NCBI RefSeq assembly: GCF_014205015.1
Contig: NZ_JACHMO010000001.1
Location: 8,494,001 to 8,558,000 of the forward strand
Origin: Saccharothrix ecbatanensis
GTDB lineage: Bacteria; Actinomycetota; Actinomycetes; Mycobacteriales; Pseudonocardiaceae
Direction: 5' to 3'
Length of the DNA stretch: 64,000 nucleotides
Position numbers and translations under genes: made by a program. The stretch's first letter is position 1; every line of letters starts with the position of its first letter. Shown here piece after piece: positions 43,186 through 51,880 of this stretch. The notes beneath the pieces were generated by a model. That model did no database searches and had not been told where the DNA came from. It worked only from the letters and a program-made list of their open reading frames with translations.

Positions 43186-44610
43186 TCACACGTCGTAGTA
43201 CAGAGCGAACTCGTACGGGTTCGGGCGCAGGCGCAGGGGGTCGATCTCCTGCTCGCGCTTGTACGAGATCCAGGTGTCGATGACGTCCGGCGTGAAGACG
43301 CCGCCCTCCAGCAGGAACTCGTGGTCCGCTTCGAGGTTGTCCAGCACCGCGTCGAGGCTGGCCGGCACCTGCTTGACGTCGCGGGCCTCCTCGGGCGGCA
43401 GCTCGTAGAGGTCCTTGTCGATCGGAGCGGCCGGCTCGATCTTGTTCTTCACGCCGTCGAGGCCCGCCATCACCATCGCCGAGAAGGCGAGGTACGGGTT
43501 GCCCGACGAGTCGGGGCAGCGGAACTCGATCCGCTTGGCCTTCGGGTTGTTGCCGGTGATCGGGATGCGCACGCAAGCCGACCGGTTGCGCTGGGAGTAG
43601 ACCAGCGAGACCGGGGCCTCGTAACCCGGCACCAGGCGGTGGTACGAGTTCACCGTCGGGTTGGTGAACGCCAGCAGCGACGGCGCGTGGTGCAGGATGC
43701 CGCCGATGTAGTGCCGCGCCATGTCCGACAGGCCCGCGTAACCGGACTCGTCGTGGAACAGCGGCTGGCCGTCCTTCCACAGCGACTGGTGCGTGTGCAT
43801 GCCCGAGCCGTTGTCGCCGAACAGCGGCTTCGGCATGAACGTCACCGACTTGCCGGCCTGCCACGCGGTGTTCTTGATGATGTACTTGAACAGCATCAAG
43901 TCGTCCGCGGCGTGCAGCAGCGTGTTGAACTTGTAGTTGATCTCGGACTGGCCCGCGGTGCCCACCTCGTGGTGCGCGCGCTCGACCGAGAAGCCCTGGG
44001 CCTGCATGTTCAGGACCATCTTGTCGCGCAGGTCCGCGTAGTGGTCGGTCGGCGAGACGGGGAAGTAGCCGCCCTTGTACTTGACCTTGTAGCCGCGGTT
44101 GCCGCCCTCTTCCTCACGGCCGGTGTTCCAGGCGCCGGAGATCGAGTCGATCTCGTGGAAGGACGCGTTCGCGGTGGTGTCGAAGCGGATCGAGTCGAAG
44201 ATGTAGAACTCGGCCTCGGCGCCGAAGTACGCGGTGTCCGCGATGCCCGACTCGGTGATGTACTGCTCGGCCTTGCGCGCGATGTTGCGCGGGTCGCGGC
44301 TGTAGGCCTCACGCGTGAACGGGTCGTGCACGAAGAAGTTGACGATCAGCGTCTTCTCGATCCGGAACGGGTCGAGACGCGCGGTGTACAGGTCGGGCAG
44401 CAGCAGCATGTCCGACTCGTGGATCGACTGGAAGCCGCGGACCGACGAGCCGTCGAACGCGAGGCCCTCGGCGATGGCGTCGGCGTCGAACGCGGAGGCG
44501 GGGAGCGTGAAGTGCTGCATCACGCCGGGCAGGTCGCTGAAGCGGACGTCGACGAACTTTACGCCCTCGTCTGAAATGAACTTCAGGACCTCGTCGGGAT
44601 TCTTGAACAC
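43186..44610 (-). CDS. glnA: Glutamine synthetase type I
   Basis: The 474-residue enzyme makes glutamine from glutamate, ammonia and ATP; it forms the usual dodecamer. Signatures are [45 protein letters not shown], and [19 protein letters not shown]. The adenylylation tyrosine is present in [10 protein letters not shown], so it should be controlled by GlnE, encoded 2.4 kb away. The GTG start at 44610 has an AGAGGAG site. A GlnR-type box lies 89-126 bases upstream, predicting transcriptional control by nitrogen. It is divergent from an RDD protein gene. Confidence 0.97.
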   Translation of the reverse strand: MFKNPDEVLKFISDEGVKFVDVRFSDLPGVMQHFTLPASAFDADAIAEGLAFDGSSVRGFQSIHESDMLLLPDLYTARLDPFRIEKTLIVNFFVHDPFTREAYSRDPRNIARKAEQYITESGIADTAYFGAEAEFYIFDSIRFDTTANASFHEIDSISGAWNTGREEEGGNRGYKVKYKGGYFPVSPTDHYADLRDKMVLNMQAQGFSVERAHHEVGTAGQSEINYKFNTLLHAADDLMLFKYIIKNTAWQAGKSVTFMPKPLFGDNGSGMHTHQSLWKDGQPLFHDESGYAGLSDMARHYIGGILHHAPSLLAFTNPTVNSYHRLVPGYEAPVSLVYSQRNRSACVRIPITGNNPKAKRIEFRCPDSSGNPYLAFSAMVMAGLDGVKNKIEPAAPIDKDLYELPPEEARDVKQVPASLDAVLDNLEADHEFLLEGGVFTPDVIDTWISYKREQEIDPLRLRPNPYEFALYYDV

Positions 44611-44698
44611 CCTCGTCGACTCCTCTGCTGCGGTGGGGGCGTGGTTGTACGCCGCTGCGGTGTGCGGCCGGCCATCGTGGCGAAACTAAGACCGTGTT

Positions 44699-44736
44699 GT
44701 TGCCCAGCCATCACCCACGTGTTTCGCCAGTGTTAA
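44699..44736 (-). promoter_or_regulatory. GlnR-type nitrogen control box upstream of glnA
   Basis: Read on the minus strand, TTAAC, GAAAC, GTGAT and GCAAC are each separated by exactly six bases. This fits the actinomycete GlnR pattern of alternating gTnAc and GaAAc half-sites at 11-base steps. GAAAC is perfect; the others are partial. Confidence 0.75.
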
Positions 44737-44805
44737 CGGGGTGCCCGGGTCGGGCAACCCGGCTGCCGCTCCTCACCCGCTGAGCACGGCCCTTACTCTG
44801 GTGGG

Positions 44806-45279
44806 GTGAGCAAGTGGACCGGTTCGTGGCTGTCTGGATCTCGCTCGGCGCTGGAGCCCGGCGCCGACTCCGGTGACGGTACCGGGCAGCGGTGGCGAGG
44901 TGAACGCCTCGGCCTGCCGCAGTCGGGACCCGGCTCGGTCGCGTCCAGCGGGCGGCGGGCGTTCGCCATCCTGGTCGACTTCCTGCTCTCGGCGGGTGTC
45001 GCGGGCCTGTTCACGATGCCCGAGCTGCCGCAGAACTGGAGCCTGCTGACCTGGTTCACGATCACCGTGGTCGCGGTCGGCTTCTTCGGCTTCACCCCTG
45101 GTCACGCGCTGTTCGGGCTGCGGGTCGCCCGGCTGGACGGCGCGGGCATGGTCGGCGTGCCCCGCGCGATCCTGCGGACGGTGCTGATCTTCCCCATCGT
45201 CCCGGCGGTGGTGTGGGACGCCGACGGCCGGGGTCTGCACGACAAGGCCGCGGGCACGGTCGTCATCCGCGTCCGCTGA
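44806..45279 (+). CDS. RDD-family membrane protein
   Basis: The 157-residue protein has a polar N-terminus of about 50 residues, then the RDD domain: RRAFAILVDFLLSAGV and about three helices, with GHALFGLRVARLDGAG and a C-terminal DADGRGLHDKAAGTVVI that is typical of the family. Transport of small ions or osmolytes has been proposed for some RDD proteins. A TACTCT -10 element (44794-44799) is six bases before the GTG start, so it is leaderless. The RDD-glnA1 neighbourhood matches Rv2219A-Rv2220 in M. tuberculosis. Confidence 0.9.
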   Translation: MSKWTGSWLSGSRSALEPGADSGDGTGQRWRGERLGLPQSGPGSVASSGRRAFAILVDFLLSAGVAGLFTMPELPQNWSLLTWFTITVVAVGFFGFTPGHALFGLRVARLDGAGMVGVPRAILRTVLIFPIVPAVVWDADGRGLHDKAAGTVVIRVR

Positions 45280-45326
45280 GTTCGCGTTCGCTGACCGTTC
45301 CGCCACGCGGGCGAACCGCTGAAACG

Positions 45327-45369
45327 ACTCCGGCACCGTGCCGCGGTGCGCGGTTCACGGTGCCGGAGT
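45327..45369. terminator. Bidirectional stem-loop between the RDD and DUF4191 genes
   Basis: ACTCCGGCACCGTG pairs perfectly with CACGGTGCCGGAGT over 14 bases around a 15-base loop that can itself pair (CCGCG/CGCGG). It lies between two convergent genes. Confidence 0.88.
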
Positions 45370-45384
45370 GGACGACGTGCGGGG

Positions 45385-46125
45385 TCAGCGGCGGCGCATG
45401 GCCCGCTGCACGTTCCGCATCTTGGCGCCCTGGGGCATCGGGCCCTTGGGCAGTGCCGCGCCACGGCTGGCCAGCGCGGCGAGCCGGTTGTCGATCGTGT
45501 CGACCTGGGCGGTCGAGATGTTGCGCGGCAGCTTCATCAGGTGGCCCTGGAGCTTGCGCAGCGGGACCTGGCCTTCCTCCGTGCCGACGACGAGGTCGTA
45601 GATCGGCGTCTCGCCGATCACCCGCGCCACCCGCTTCTTCTCCTGCGCGAGCAGGCCCTTGACCCGGTGCGGCGCGCCCTCGGCGACCAGCACCACGCCC
45701 GGCCGGCCGAGCACCCGGTGCACCATGTCACCGCTCGTCGTGCCCGCCACGGCCTGGGTGACCCGCCACTTGCCGCGCAGGTTGTCCAGCGCCCACGCCG
45801 CCGCGCCCGGCTGCCCGTCCGCCTTCGCGTACACGGTGCGCTGCACCCGACGGCCGAACACGATGACCGCGAGCAGCGCGCCCACCGCGATGCCCATCGG
45901 CAGCAGCACCCAGTGCATGTCCCAGATGAGGCCGATCAGGAACGCCGCGGCCGTCGCGCCGAGCAGGCACGCCAGCATCAACGGCACGAGCGCCTTGTCC
46001 TCGCGGCGCTGCATCTTGAACGCCTCGAAGATCTGGCCGCGCTTCGCCTTCGATGCCGCGCGCCGGGCCTTCGCCGCTTCCTTGGAGGCCGCCTTGGCAG
46101 CCGCCTTGTCCTGCTTACCAGCCAT
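45385..46125 (-). CDS. DUF4191-family membrane protein
   Basis: The 246-residue protein has a very Ala/Lys-rich N-terminus ([20 protein letters not shown]), then two helices ([24 protein letters not shown] and [18 protein letters not shown]), then a cytosolic domain with [30 protein letters not shown] and a basic C-terminus. This matches the conserved Rv2219 family, function unknown. The ATG at 46125 is seven bases from a TATCCT -10 element (46133-46138), so it is leaderless. In mycobacteria it neighbours lipA and glnA1. Confidence 0.88.
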   Translation of the reverse strand: MAGKQDKAAAKAASKEAAKARRAASKAKRGQIFEAFKMQRREDKALVPLMLACLLGATAAAFLIGLIWDMHWVLLPMGIAVGALLAVIVFGRRVQRTVYAKADGQPGAAAWALDNLRGKWRVTQAVAGTTSGDMVHRVLGRPGVVLVAEGAPHRVKGLLAQEKKRVARVIGETPIYDLVVGTEEGQVPLRKLQGHLMKLPRNISTAQVDTIDNRLAALASRGAALPKGPMPQGAKMRNVQRAMRRR

Positions 46126-46197
46126 GCCCACCAGGATACGGCGCGGCGCGTCGCCCCATCACGGGAGGACTCGCTGTGCTCTGCGAGGATGCAGCGC

Positions 46198-48252
46198 ATG
46201 GACCGGCTGCTGGAGGGACTGGACCCGGAACAGCGTGCCGCCGTGGAGGCCCCGCGCGGCCCGGTGTGCGTGCTCGCGGGCGCCGGCACCGGCAAGACCC
46301 GGACGATCACCCACCGGATCGCCTACCTCGTCCAACGTGGGCATGTTTCCGCTGGTCAAGTCCTCGCCGTCACGTTCACCGCACGTGCCGCGGGTGAGAT
46401 GCGGACCCGGTTGCGGGCGCTCGGCGTGCACGGCGCGCAGGCCCGCACGTTCCACGCCGCCGCGCTGCGCCAGCTCCGCTACTTCTGGCCGCGCGTGGTC
46501 GGCGGCGAGCAGTGGCAGCTGATCGACCGGAACAAGTTGAGGCTGGTCGCGCAGGCAGCCAACCGGGCGGGCCTGTCCACCGAGTCGGATTCGCTGCGCG
46601 ACCTGGCGGGCGAGATCGAGTGGGCCAAGGCTTCGCTGGTCTCTCCCGAGGACTACCCGGCCGAGGCGGGCCGCACGAGCCGTGACACGCCCGCGCCCGC
46701 CGAGCAGGTCGTGCAGGTCTACCGGACGTATGAAGAGCTGAAGAACCAGGCGCAGCTGCTCGACTTCGACGACCTGCTCCTGCACACGGCGGCGGCGTTG
46801 GAGGAGCACGGCGAGGTCGCCGAGGAGTTCCGCGACCGGTACCGGTGCTTCGTGGTGGACGAGTACCAGGACGTCACGCCGTTGCAGCAGCGCGTGCTGG
46901 ACGCGTGGCTGGGCGCGCGCGACGACCTGACCGTGGTCGGCGACGCGAACCAGACCATCTACTCGTTCGCGGGCGCCTCACCGCGTCCGCTGCTCGACTT
47001 CCCGCGCCGGTTCCCCGAGGCCGTCGTGGTGCGGCTGGAGCGGGACTACCGGTCCACGCCGCAGGTCGTTGGCCTGGCCAACGAAGTGATCAAGTGGGCG
47101 CGCGGACGTCCGGCCGGGTCGAGGTTGAAGCTGATCGGGCAGCGCCCGGACGGTCCGCGGCCGACGTTCACCGAGTTCGACGACGAGCCGCTGGAGGCAG
47201 CGGCGGTCGCGCAGCGGGTGAAGGCGTTGCTGGACGAGGGCGTGTCGGCGAGCGAGATCGCCGTGCTCTACCGGGTCAACGCCCAGTCGGAGGTCTTCGA
47301 GCAGGCGTTGGCCGAGGTCGGCGTGCCGTACCAGGTGCGCGGCGGCGAGCGGTTCTTCCAGCGGGCCGAGGTGCGGCAGGCGATGGCCGCGCTGCGGTCG
47401 GCGGTGGCGCACGAGCCGACCGGCGAGCTGCCGAAGGTGGTGCGCGAGGTGCTGGCGGGGATCGGCCTGACCGACGAGCCACCCACCGGCGGGTCGGCGC
47501 GGGAGAAGTGGGAGTCCCTGCTCGCGCTGGTCGAACTGGCCGAGGAACTGGTCACCACGGTGGACGGGGCGGACCTGCCGAAGTTCGTCGCCGAACTCGA
47601 CCTGCGTGCGGAGGCCCAGCACCCGCCGACGGTGGAGGGCGTGACGCTCGCGTCCCTGCACGCGGCGAAGGGGCTGGAGTGGGACGCGGTGTTCCTGGTC
47701 GGGTTGGTCGACGGCACGTTGCCGATCCAGCACGCGGACGGTGACGACGCGGCGATCGAGGAAGAGCGCCGGTTGCTGTACGTGGGCGTGACGCGCGCCC
47801 GTGTGCACCTGTGGATGTCGTGGGCGTTGGCGCGCGCTGCGGGCGGACGTCGTTATCGGCGGCGCAGCCGGTTCCTCTACGGGTTGGTGCCGGAGGACCA
47901 CCCGGCGTCGCGGACGGCCAAGCGTGAGCCGTTGCAGAAGCGGCCCAAGCCGCAGTGCCGGGTGTGCGGGTCGGCGTTGGTGGACGCGCGGGCGATCAAG
48001 CTCAGCCGGTGCGCTTCGTGCCCGTCGGACGTGGACGAGGAGCTGTTGGCCAAGCTGCGGTCGTGGCGGGCGGACCGGGCGCGTGAGCTGAAGGTGCCGG
48101 CGTACGTCGTGTTCACCGACGCGACCTTGGTGGCGATCGCCGAGCAACGGCCCGAGGACGTCGCCGGCCTGGTGTCGATCTCCGGCATCGGCGCCGCCAA
48201 ACTCGACCGCTTCGGTGACGACGTCCTGGCCCTCGTGCGCGGCGGGCGTTGA
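46198..48252 (+). CDS. uvrD2: ATP-dependent DNA helicase UvrD2
   Basis: The 684-residue superfamily 1 helicase has Walker [13 protein letters not shown] near residue 30, motif [15 protein letters not shown] near 220, motif IV-VI segments [13 protein letters not shown] and [13 protein letters not shown] four-cysteine module (CxxCGSAL...CASC, about residues 587-605) joins the core to a C-terminal HRDC domain ([23 protein letters not shown]). This layout is specific to actinobacterial UvrD2. The ATG at 46198 has GAGG nine bases upstream; another ATG at 46189 is three codons earlier. whiB7 follows, as in M. tuberculosis. Confidence 0.95.
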   Translation: MDRLLEGLDPEQRAAVEAPRGPVCVLAGAGTGKTRTITHRIAYLVQRGHVSAGQVLAVTFTARAAGEMRTRLRALGVHGAQARTFHAAALRQLRYFWPRVVGGEQWQLIDRNKLRLVAQAANRAGLSTESDSLRDLAGEIEWAKASLVSPEDYPAEAGRTSRDTPAPAEQVVQVYRTYEELKNQAQLLDFDDLLLHTAAALEEHGEVAEEFRDRYRCFVVDEYQDVTPLQQRVLDAWLGARDDLTVVGDANQTIYSFAGASPRPLLDFPRRFPEAVVVRLERDYRSTPQVVGLANEVIKWARGRPAGSRLKLIGQRPDGPRPTFTEFDDEPLEAAAVAQRVKALLDEGVSASEIAVLYRVNAQSEVFEQALAEVGVPYQVRGGERFFQRAEVRQAMAALRSAVAHEPTGELPKVVREVLAGIGLTDEPPTGGSAREKWESLLALVELAEELVTTVDGADLPKFVAELDLRAEAQHPPTVEGVTLASLHAAKGLEWDAVFLVGLVDGTLPIQHADGDDAAIEEERRLLYVGVTRARVHLWMSWALARAAGGRRYRRRSRFLYGLVPEDHPASRTAKREPLQKRPKPQCRVCGSALVDARAIKLSRCASCPSDVDEELLAKLRSWRADRARELKVPAYVVFTDATLVAIAEQRPEDVAGLVSISGIGAAKLDRFGDDVLALVRGGR

Positions 48253-48424
48253 CGGCCGGTTGGTGGGTCGGCGTTCGCGGGCGGGCGTTGACGGGCGGGC
48301 GTTGACGGGCGGTTGGTGGGTCGGCGTTTGCGGGCGGGCGTTGACGGGCGGGCGCTGATCGGCCAGCGTTGAGGGGTGGCGTTGATCGGCGGGCGTCGAC
48401 GGGGCGGCGTTGATCGGCGGGCTT
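48248..48424 (+). repeat. Degenerate 14-bp minisatellite after uvrD2
   Basis: Units near GCGTTGATCGGCGG or GCGTTGACGGGCGG are strung head to tail for about 175 bases. A larger duplication with a 53-base period covers 48248-48353. The array begins within the last codons of uvrD2 (the final GGCGGGCGTTGA is itself a unit). No gene is encoded. Confidence 0.85.
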
Positions 48425-48552
48425 GGCGACGTGCGGTGACCGGCCTGTCCCGCCGGCGGGCCGACTGGTCCGGACGAGTGTTCGCGTCCTAGCCCTCTGT
48501 GCAGGGCAAACGCAGATTTTTCACTCAATCGACAGGTATTTGGAAAAACCGG

Positions 48553-48582
48553 TTGCACCCGCCGTGCGCCGAGTCATAACCT
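48553..48582 (+). promoter_or_regulatory. whiB7 promoter with AT-rich upstream element
   Basis: TTGCAC (48553-48558), 18 bases, TAACCT (48577-48582). The bases just upstream are AT-rich (GGTATTTGGAAAAACC, 48535-48550), as expected for promoters activated by WhiB7 through its AT-hook. The start of transcription would be near 48589, giving a leader of about 437 bases. Confidence 0.75.
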
Positions 48583-48662
48583 GCTCAGGCCGGGTGCGAT
48601 GCGCCCGCTGGGGATTCAAGAGCTTGCAGTCGACCACGAGACACCCGAGGAGGTGACCGGAC

Positions 48663-48887
48663 GTGAACAGCAGCCTCATGTGCTTCAAGACGCCCGGTTA
48701 CCTGAAGTCCGGGGTGGCTCTGGCGTCCGGCGCTGCTCGTGTCGCGGGGGAGAAGTCTGCCCGCGATCGCCACGCCCTCGGTTGGGGCGTCGAGCGAGTT
48801 GAACTGATTCAGGTGCCGACGCCGCACGCGTCGACCTATGTCCCGACTCAGAACGTTGCGCCGTCCGCGCGAGAGCGAAGTACCTGA
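48663..48887 (+). CDS. Upstream open reading frame in the whiB7 leader
   Basis: The 74-codon frame starts with GTG nine bases after GGAGG (48649-48653) and encodes MNSSLMCFKTPGYLKSGVAL, a basic middle and a Ser/Arg-rich end. It lies wholly inside the predicted whiB7 leader and its stop sits in a small hairpin just before a terminator-like stem. Leader ORFs in whiB7/wblC mRNAs sense slowed ribosomes and relieve premature termination; this one is in the right place for that. It could also encode a genuine small protein. Confidence 0.65.
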   Translation: MNSSLMCFKTPGYLKSGVALASGAARVAGEKSARDRHALGWGVERVELIQVPTPHASTYVPTQNVAPSARERST

Positions 48888-48955
48888 CCACCTTGTAGTC
48901 AGGCCACGAAGCTCACAAAGGCCGCGGACCCGTAACCGGATCCGCGGCCTTTGTG
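48883..48955 (+). promoter_or_regulatory. Attenuator hairpins in the whiB7 leader
   Basis: A 6-bp hairpin CCTGAC/GTCAGG (48883-48903) overlaps the leader-ORF stop. A second, strong hairpin follows at 48914-48955: CACAAAGGCCGCGGA pairs perfectly with TCCGCGGCCTTTGTG around 12 bases. Its GC core followed by TTTGTG resembles an intrinsic terminator. It sits 70 bases before the whiB7 start, fitting ribosome-controlled attenuation. Confidence 0.78.
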
Positions 48956-49025
48956 CTGTTCAAACCCGTTTTTCGCACGCAATCGCACTACCAAACCCCA
49001 TGCAAGACCTGACAGGAGTCCACTG

Positions 49026-49424
49026 ATGTTGACCGCGACCGTCCCCATAAACGGGACGTTGTCCACCGAGTCGGAGTTCGTCGGAGCCGGAGTCGCTTCC
49101 TTGATCGACACCGCGCCCGACGCCGGCTTGGAACTTCCTTGCCGTACCAACAACCCTGACCTGTGGTTCGCCGACGCTCCGGCGGAGCTGGAGGAGGCGA
49201 AGAAGTTCTGCGCCAACTGCCCCGTGATCGCCGAGTGCCTGGCCGGCGCGATCGCCCGCCACGAGCCCTGGGGGGTCTGGGGCGGCGAGATCTTCGAGCG
49301 CGGAGCCGTGATCGCGCGCAAGCGTCCCCGTGGACGCCCCCGCAAGGATGCAGCACCCGTTGTGCCCGCGGCGCCCGCCGCGACCGTTGTCCGGGGGGCT
49401 AACGACCAGGAGGCCGCCGCGTGA
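49026..49424 (+). CDS. whiB7: WhiB7 iron-sulfur transcriptional regulator
   Basis: The 132-residue protein has the four cluster-binding cysteines (PCR, FCANC, ECL), the sigma-factor contact motif EPWGVWGGE and a C-terminal AT-hook RGRPRK, which marks WhiB7 within its family. WhiB7 binds SigA and activates intrinsic antibiotic-resistance genes when translation is disturbed, including its own. The ATG at 49026 has AGGAG seven bases upstream. The gene follows uvrD2 and is preceded by a long leader with a uORF and attenuator. The next gene is coupled by a GTGA overlap. Confidence 0.96.
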   Translation: MLTATVPINGTLSTESEFVGAGVASLIDTAPDAGLELPCRTNNPDLWFADAPAELEEAKKFCANCPVIAECLAGAIARHEPWGVWGGEIFERGAVIARKRPRGRPRKDAAPVVPAAPAATVVRGANDQEAAA

Positions 49425-49645
49425 CCACGTACCGATCCACCACAGACGAAGCGATGTTCACCGAAGTCAACCCCAAGGGGAACCCCATGCTGCTCGAAGA
49501 AAATCTTGCCAGATCCCGAATGCATGACGCGGAGATATTCGCGCAACAGCATCGACTGGCCCACCGGCTCGTCGTCGCCCGCAGGTGGCGTCGGCTGGCC
49601 GGATGGGCCCAGCGCAGGGCCGCTCTGAAGGCTCACGCGATCTGA
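49421..49645 (+). CDS. Small basic protein coupled to whiB7
   Basis: The 74-residue protein has a disordered start (TTYRSTTDEAMFTEVNPKGN) and a helical basic half, LARSRMHDAEIFAQQHRLAHRLVVARRWRRLAGWAQRRA. Similar RMREAE...RLARRLVAARRW sequences occur as small hypothetical proteins in many actinomycetes. The GTG overlaps the whiB7 stop as GTGA, so it should be induced with WhiB7. Function unknown. Confidence 0.8.
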   Translation: MTTYRSTTDEAMFTEVNPKGNPMLLEENLARSRMHDAEIFAQQHRLAHRLVVARRWRRLAGWAQRRAALKAHAI

Positions 49646-49653
49646 TGCACGCC

Positions 49654-49694
49654 GCGGCCCGTCCTCCCCGCCCGATGCGGGGATGGCGGGCCGC
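49654..49694 (+). terminator. Stem-loop after the whiB7 operon
   Basis: GCGGCCCG pairs with CGGGCCGC, and an inner CCCCGC/GCGGGG stem lies within. There is no T tract. Confidence 0.7.
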
Positions 49695-49780
49695 TGCCGT
49701 GCGACCCGGCGTGCCATCGCGTGGTGGGCGGTGCGATTTTCGGTGGGAGGGTTTCGCCCGTTCTGGGTACGGTGCGACTT

Positions 49781-50692
49781 GTGGCCGTTCACTCTCACAA
49801 CCATGCCCGCACCCATGACGGAATCGACTGGTCGTCCCAGCTGAACGCACGGCGACGGGCCGACGAGCTGGACGCCGAGGCCCACCGCGTGGTCGCGCGC
49901 AGACTCGTCCGCACCCTCCCCGACAACCCGACCGTGCTCGACGTCGGTTGCGGCACGGGCGGGATGAGCGTCGCACTGGTCGAAGCCCTGTCCGCTCGTG
50001 GCGGTGGCACGGTGGTGCTGGTCGACGCGGTGCCCGAGATGCTGGACGCCGCGACCGGTTCGGCGCGGTCGGCCGCCAGCTACGAGACCGACACGACGAG
50101 GGCGACGGTTCGCATCCGGCCGGTCCTCGCCGACCTGGCCACCGAACGGCCGGCCGAGATCGCCGGGGCCGCGCAGTTGGTGTGGGCGTCGAACGTCGTG
50201 CATCACCTCCCTGATCAGCGTGCCGCGGTGTCCGGGTTGGTCGAGGCGGTCGCGCCAGGTGGGTGGTTGGCGCTCGCCGAAGGCGGGTTGTCGGGCAAGT
50301 TCCTCCCGTTCGACCTGGGGGTCGGTGAGCCTGGCTTGCAGGATCGGCTGCTGACGGCCCGGGCCCAGTGGTTCGTGCGGATGCGGGAGAACATCACCGA
50401 CGCCGTTCGCATGCACGGCGGCTGGAACGTCGCGCTCGCCGATGCCGGTCTCGTGGACGTGACGGCGTTCAGCTACCTCATCGACCACCCCGCACCGGCC
50501 AAGCAGGCCGTGCGCGACTGGGCCGTTGACCACCTGAAGTGGTACGGGGAGGCCGCCGGCGACCTGATGCACCCCGCCGACCGCCGCACGGTTCGGCAAC
50601 TGCTCGACCCGCAGGACCCCGCCTTCCTCGGGCTGCGCGACGACGTGTTCATGCTGCTCGCCAACACCGTGTACCTCGGCCGCAAGCAGTGA
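49781..50692 (+). CDS. Class I SAM-dependent methyltransferase
   Basis: The 303-residue protein has the SAM-binding motif VLDVGCGTGGMS near residue 55, an acidic VVLVDAVPEML loop and the post-motif HHLPDQRAAVSGLVEAVAPGG. The substrate is unknown. The GTG at 49781 is seven bases after a TACGGT -10 element (49768-49773), so it is leaderless. A small zinc-ribbon gene is coupled to its end. Confidence 0.9.
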   Translation: MAVHSHNHARTHDGIDWSSQLNARRRADELDAEAHRVVARRLVRTLPDNPTVLDVGCGTGGMSVALVEALSARGGGTVVLVDAVPEMLDAATGSARSAASYETDTTRATVRIRPVLADLATERPAEIAGAAQLVWASNVVHHLPDQRAAVSGLVEAVAPGGWLALAEGGLSGKFLPFDLGVGEPGLQDRLLTARAQWFVRMRENITDAVRMHGGWNVALADAGLVDVTAFSYLIDHPAPAKQAVRDWAVDHLKWYGEAAGDLMHPADRRTVRQLLDPQDPAFLGLRDDVFMLLANTVYLGRKQ

Positions 50693-50868
50693 CCGACACC
50701 TGTGCCCGGTGTGGTCGGATGCGGTCTTCGGTGACTGATCCGGCGGAGCTGTTGGCATGGGTGCGTGAGCGGGAACGCGGAGTAGACCAGTGGTTGTGCT
50801 CCCAGTGCGCGCGGACACACGTCCGGGACATCGAGGGCAAGCTGCCCAGCGACTACTGGTCCCACTGA
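50689..50868 (+). CDS. Small zinc-ribbon-like protein
   Basis: The 59-residue protein carries CARCG near the start and CSQCAR near the end, two CxxC knuckles that would bind one zinc, with an acidic helix between (DPAELLAWVRERERG). Its GTG overlaps the methyltransferase stop as GTGA. Function unknown; coupling suggests a partner role for the methyltransferase. Confidence 0.8.
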   Translation: MTDTCARCGRMRSSVTDPAELLAWVRERERGVDQWLCSQCARTHVRDIEGKLPSDYWSH

Positions 50869-51273
50869 TCCCACTGACAACCGACCTACAGACCTCGTAC
50901 GACCCCCCTCTGACAACCCCCTCCCGCTGACTACCGGCACTGTGGCTGCCGGCGCTGTGGCTGCCGGGCAGGGTGACCAGTGCGGGCTGGAGTGGCGGAC
51001 TGGGCGCGCGGTGGCCGCCGGGTGTGGTGGCGGACTGCGCTCGGTGCGGATCGGGTGTGTTCCGGATCCGGTGTGGTGGCGGGCTGGCTGCGCTGCCGGA
51101 TTGGGTGCGGGGCGGACTCGGCACGGTCCTGGGCTCGGTGTGGTGGCGGACTGGGTGCGGTGGCGGCTTGGGTCTGGGGCTTGGGTCTGGGGCTTGGGTC
51201 TGGGGAATTGGGTGGTGGGTTTGTTTGGCCGGGGTTTCTGCCTGGTGAGGGTGGTCGGGTGGGTGGCTGGTGG
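50869..51273. other. Non-coding, repeat-rich gap of about 400 bases
   Basis: No convincing gene is present on either strand. The plus strand is G/T-rich and made of variants of GGTGTGGTGGCGGACTG and GTGCGG, with a clean 13-bp repeat at 51167-51205. It borders the C-terminal end of the AbiEi-like gene, which seems shorter than its relatives, so part of the gap may be decayed coding sequence. Confidence 0.6.
51167..51205 (+). repeat. Three perfect 13-bp tandem repeats
   Basis: CTTGGGTCTGGGG occurs three times in a row in the non-coding gap. Confidence 0.9.
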
Positions 51274-51828
51274 TCAGCGGAGTAGGGCGGATAGCAGGCG
51301 TAGGGCCGATCTTGGGGTGGCTGAGCCTCGCCGGCTGCCTGCGTTCAGCTCGGCGGTGAGGTCGGCGACTGTGCACAGGCCCGACCGGACCGCTGTGGCG
51401 AGCATGTGGTGTTGGCGCAGCGCGTCCGGCTCGTGCCGGGCGGCGTCGACCACGGCGCGGTTCGGCTCGGCTAGCGGCAGGCCGTCGCGGACTACTACCG
51501 CGGGTGGTCTGGTGGTGCGTTCCAGCAGCACGTGGTCCGCGCAGGAGCGGCGGCTGGCGGCCGGTTGCAGCAGGTGGATCCTGCGCGGCGGCGGCAGAGG
51601 CCGGAGGCCGTGGGCGTGTAGGGCGTCGACGCCGGTGACGACGGTGCCCGGACCCGCGTAGACCAGGGCCGCGCGCACGCGCTGCGCCCTGGTCGGCGGG
51701 CCGGCGCCGAGCAGCAGCACCCCCGGTAGGATGCGCTGCCACGGCCCGCCGGGGCGGCACTTGAGGTCGATGACGTAGCCCGGCACGCCGGTGGCCATCA
51801 GGTCTTTGGTCTTGATCACTTGGTCCAT
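51274..51828 (-). CDS. AbiEi-like / type IV antitoxin-family protein, probably shortened
   Basis: The 184-residue protein contains GGPWQRILPGVLLLGAGPPTRAQRVRAAL, VVTGVDALHAHGLRPLP, CADHVLLERTTRPP, and VRDGLPLAEPNRAVVDAARH. These are typical of a large actinobacterial family annotated as AbiEi-type antitoxin domain proteins. Relatives, as I recall them, continue past the GSRRGSATPR segment for another 100 residues into a DUF559-like nuclease fold, which is missing here. No toxin gene lies beside it. The ATG at 51828 begins MDQVIKTKDL. Confidence 0.65.
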   Translation of the reverse strand: MDQVIKTKDLMATGVPGYVIDLKCRPGGPWQRILPGVLLLGAGPPTRAQRVRAALVYAGPGTVVTGVDALHAHGLRPLPPPRRIHLLQPAASRRSCADHVLLERTTRPPAVVVRDGLPLAEPNRAVVDAARHEPDALRQHHMLATAVRSGLCTVADLTAELNAGSRRGSATPRSALRLLSALLR

Positions 51829-51880
51829 GGGATCGATCTTCCGGGGGTTCCGGGGATCGGGCCATGGGCTGTGGGTGATC

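Noticed and set aside
48252..48560. CRISPR array at the repeats after uvrD2
   Set aside because: Units are 14 bp, head to tail, degenerate and without unique spacers; no cas genes are in the window.
50942..51661. 239-residue plus-strand frame across the repeat-rich gap
   Set aside because: It is made of Gly/Trp/Arg low-complexity sequence from the tandem repeats and lies antisense to the AbiEi-like gene.
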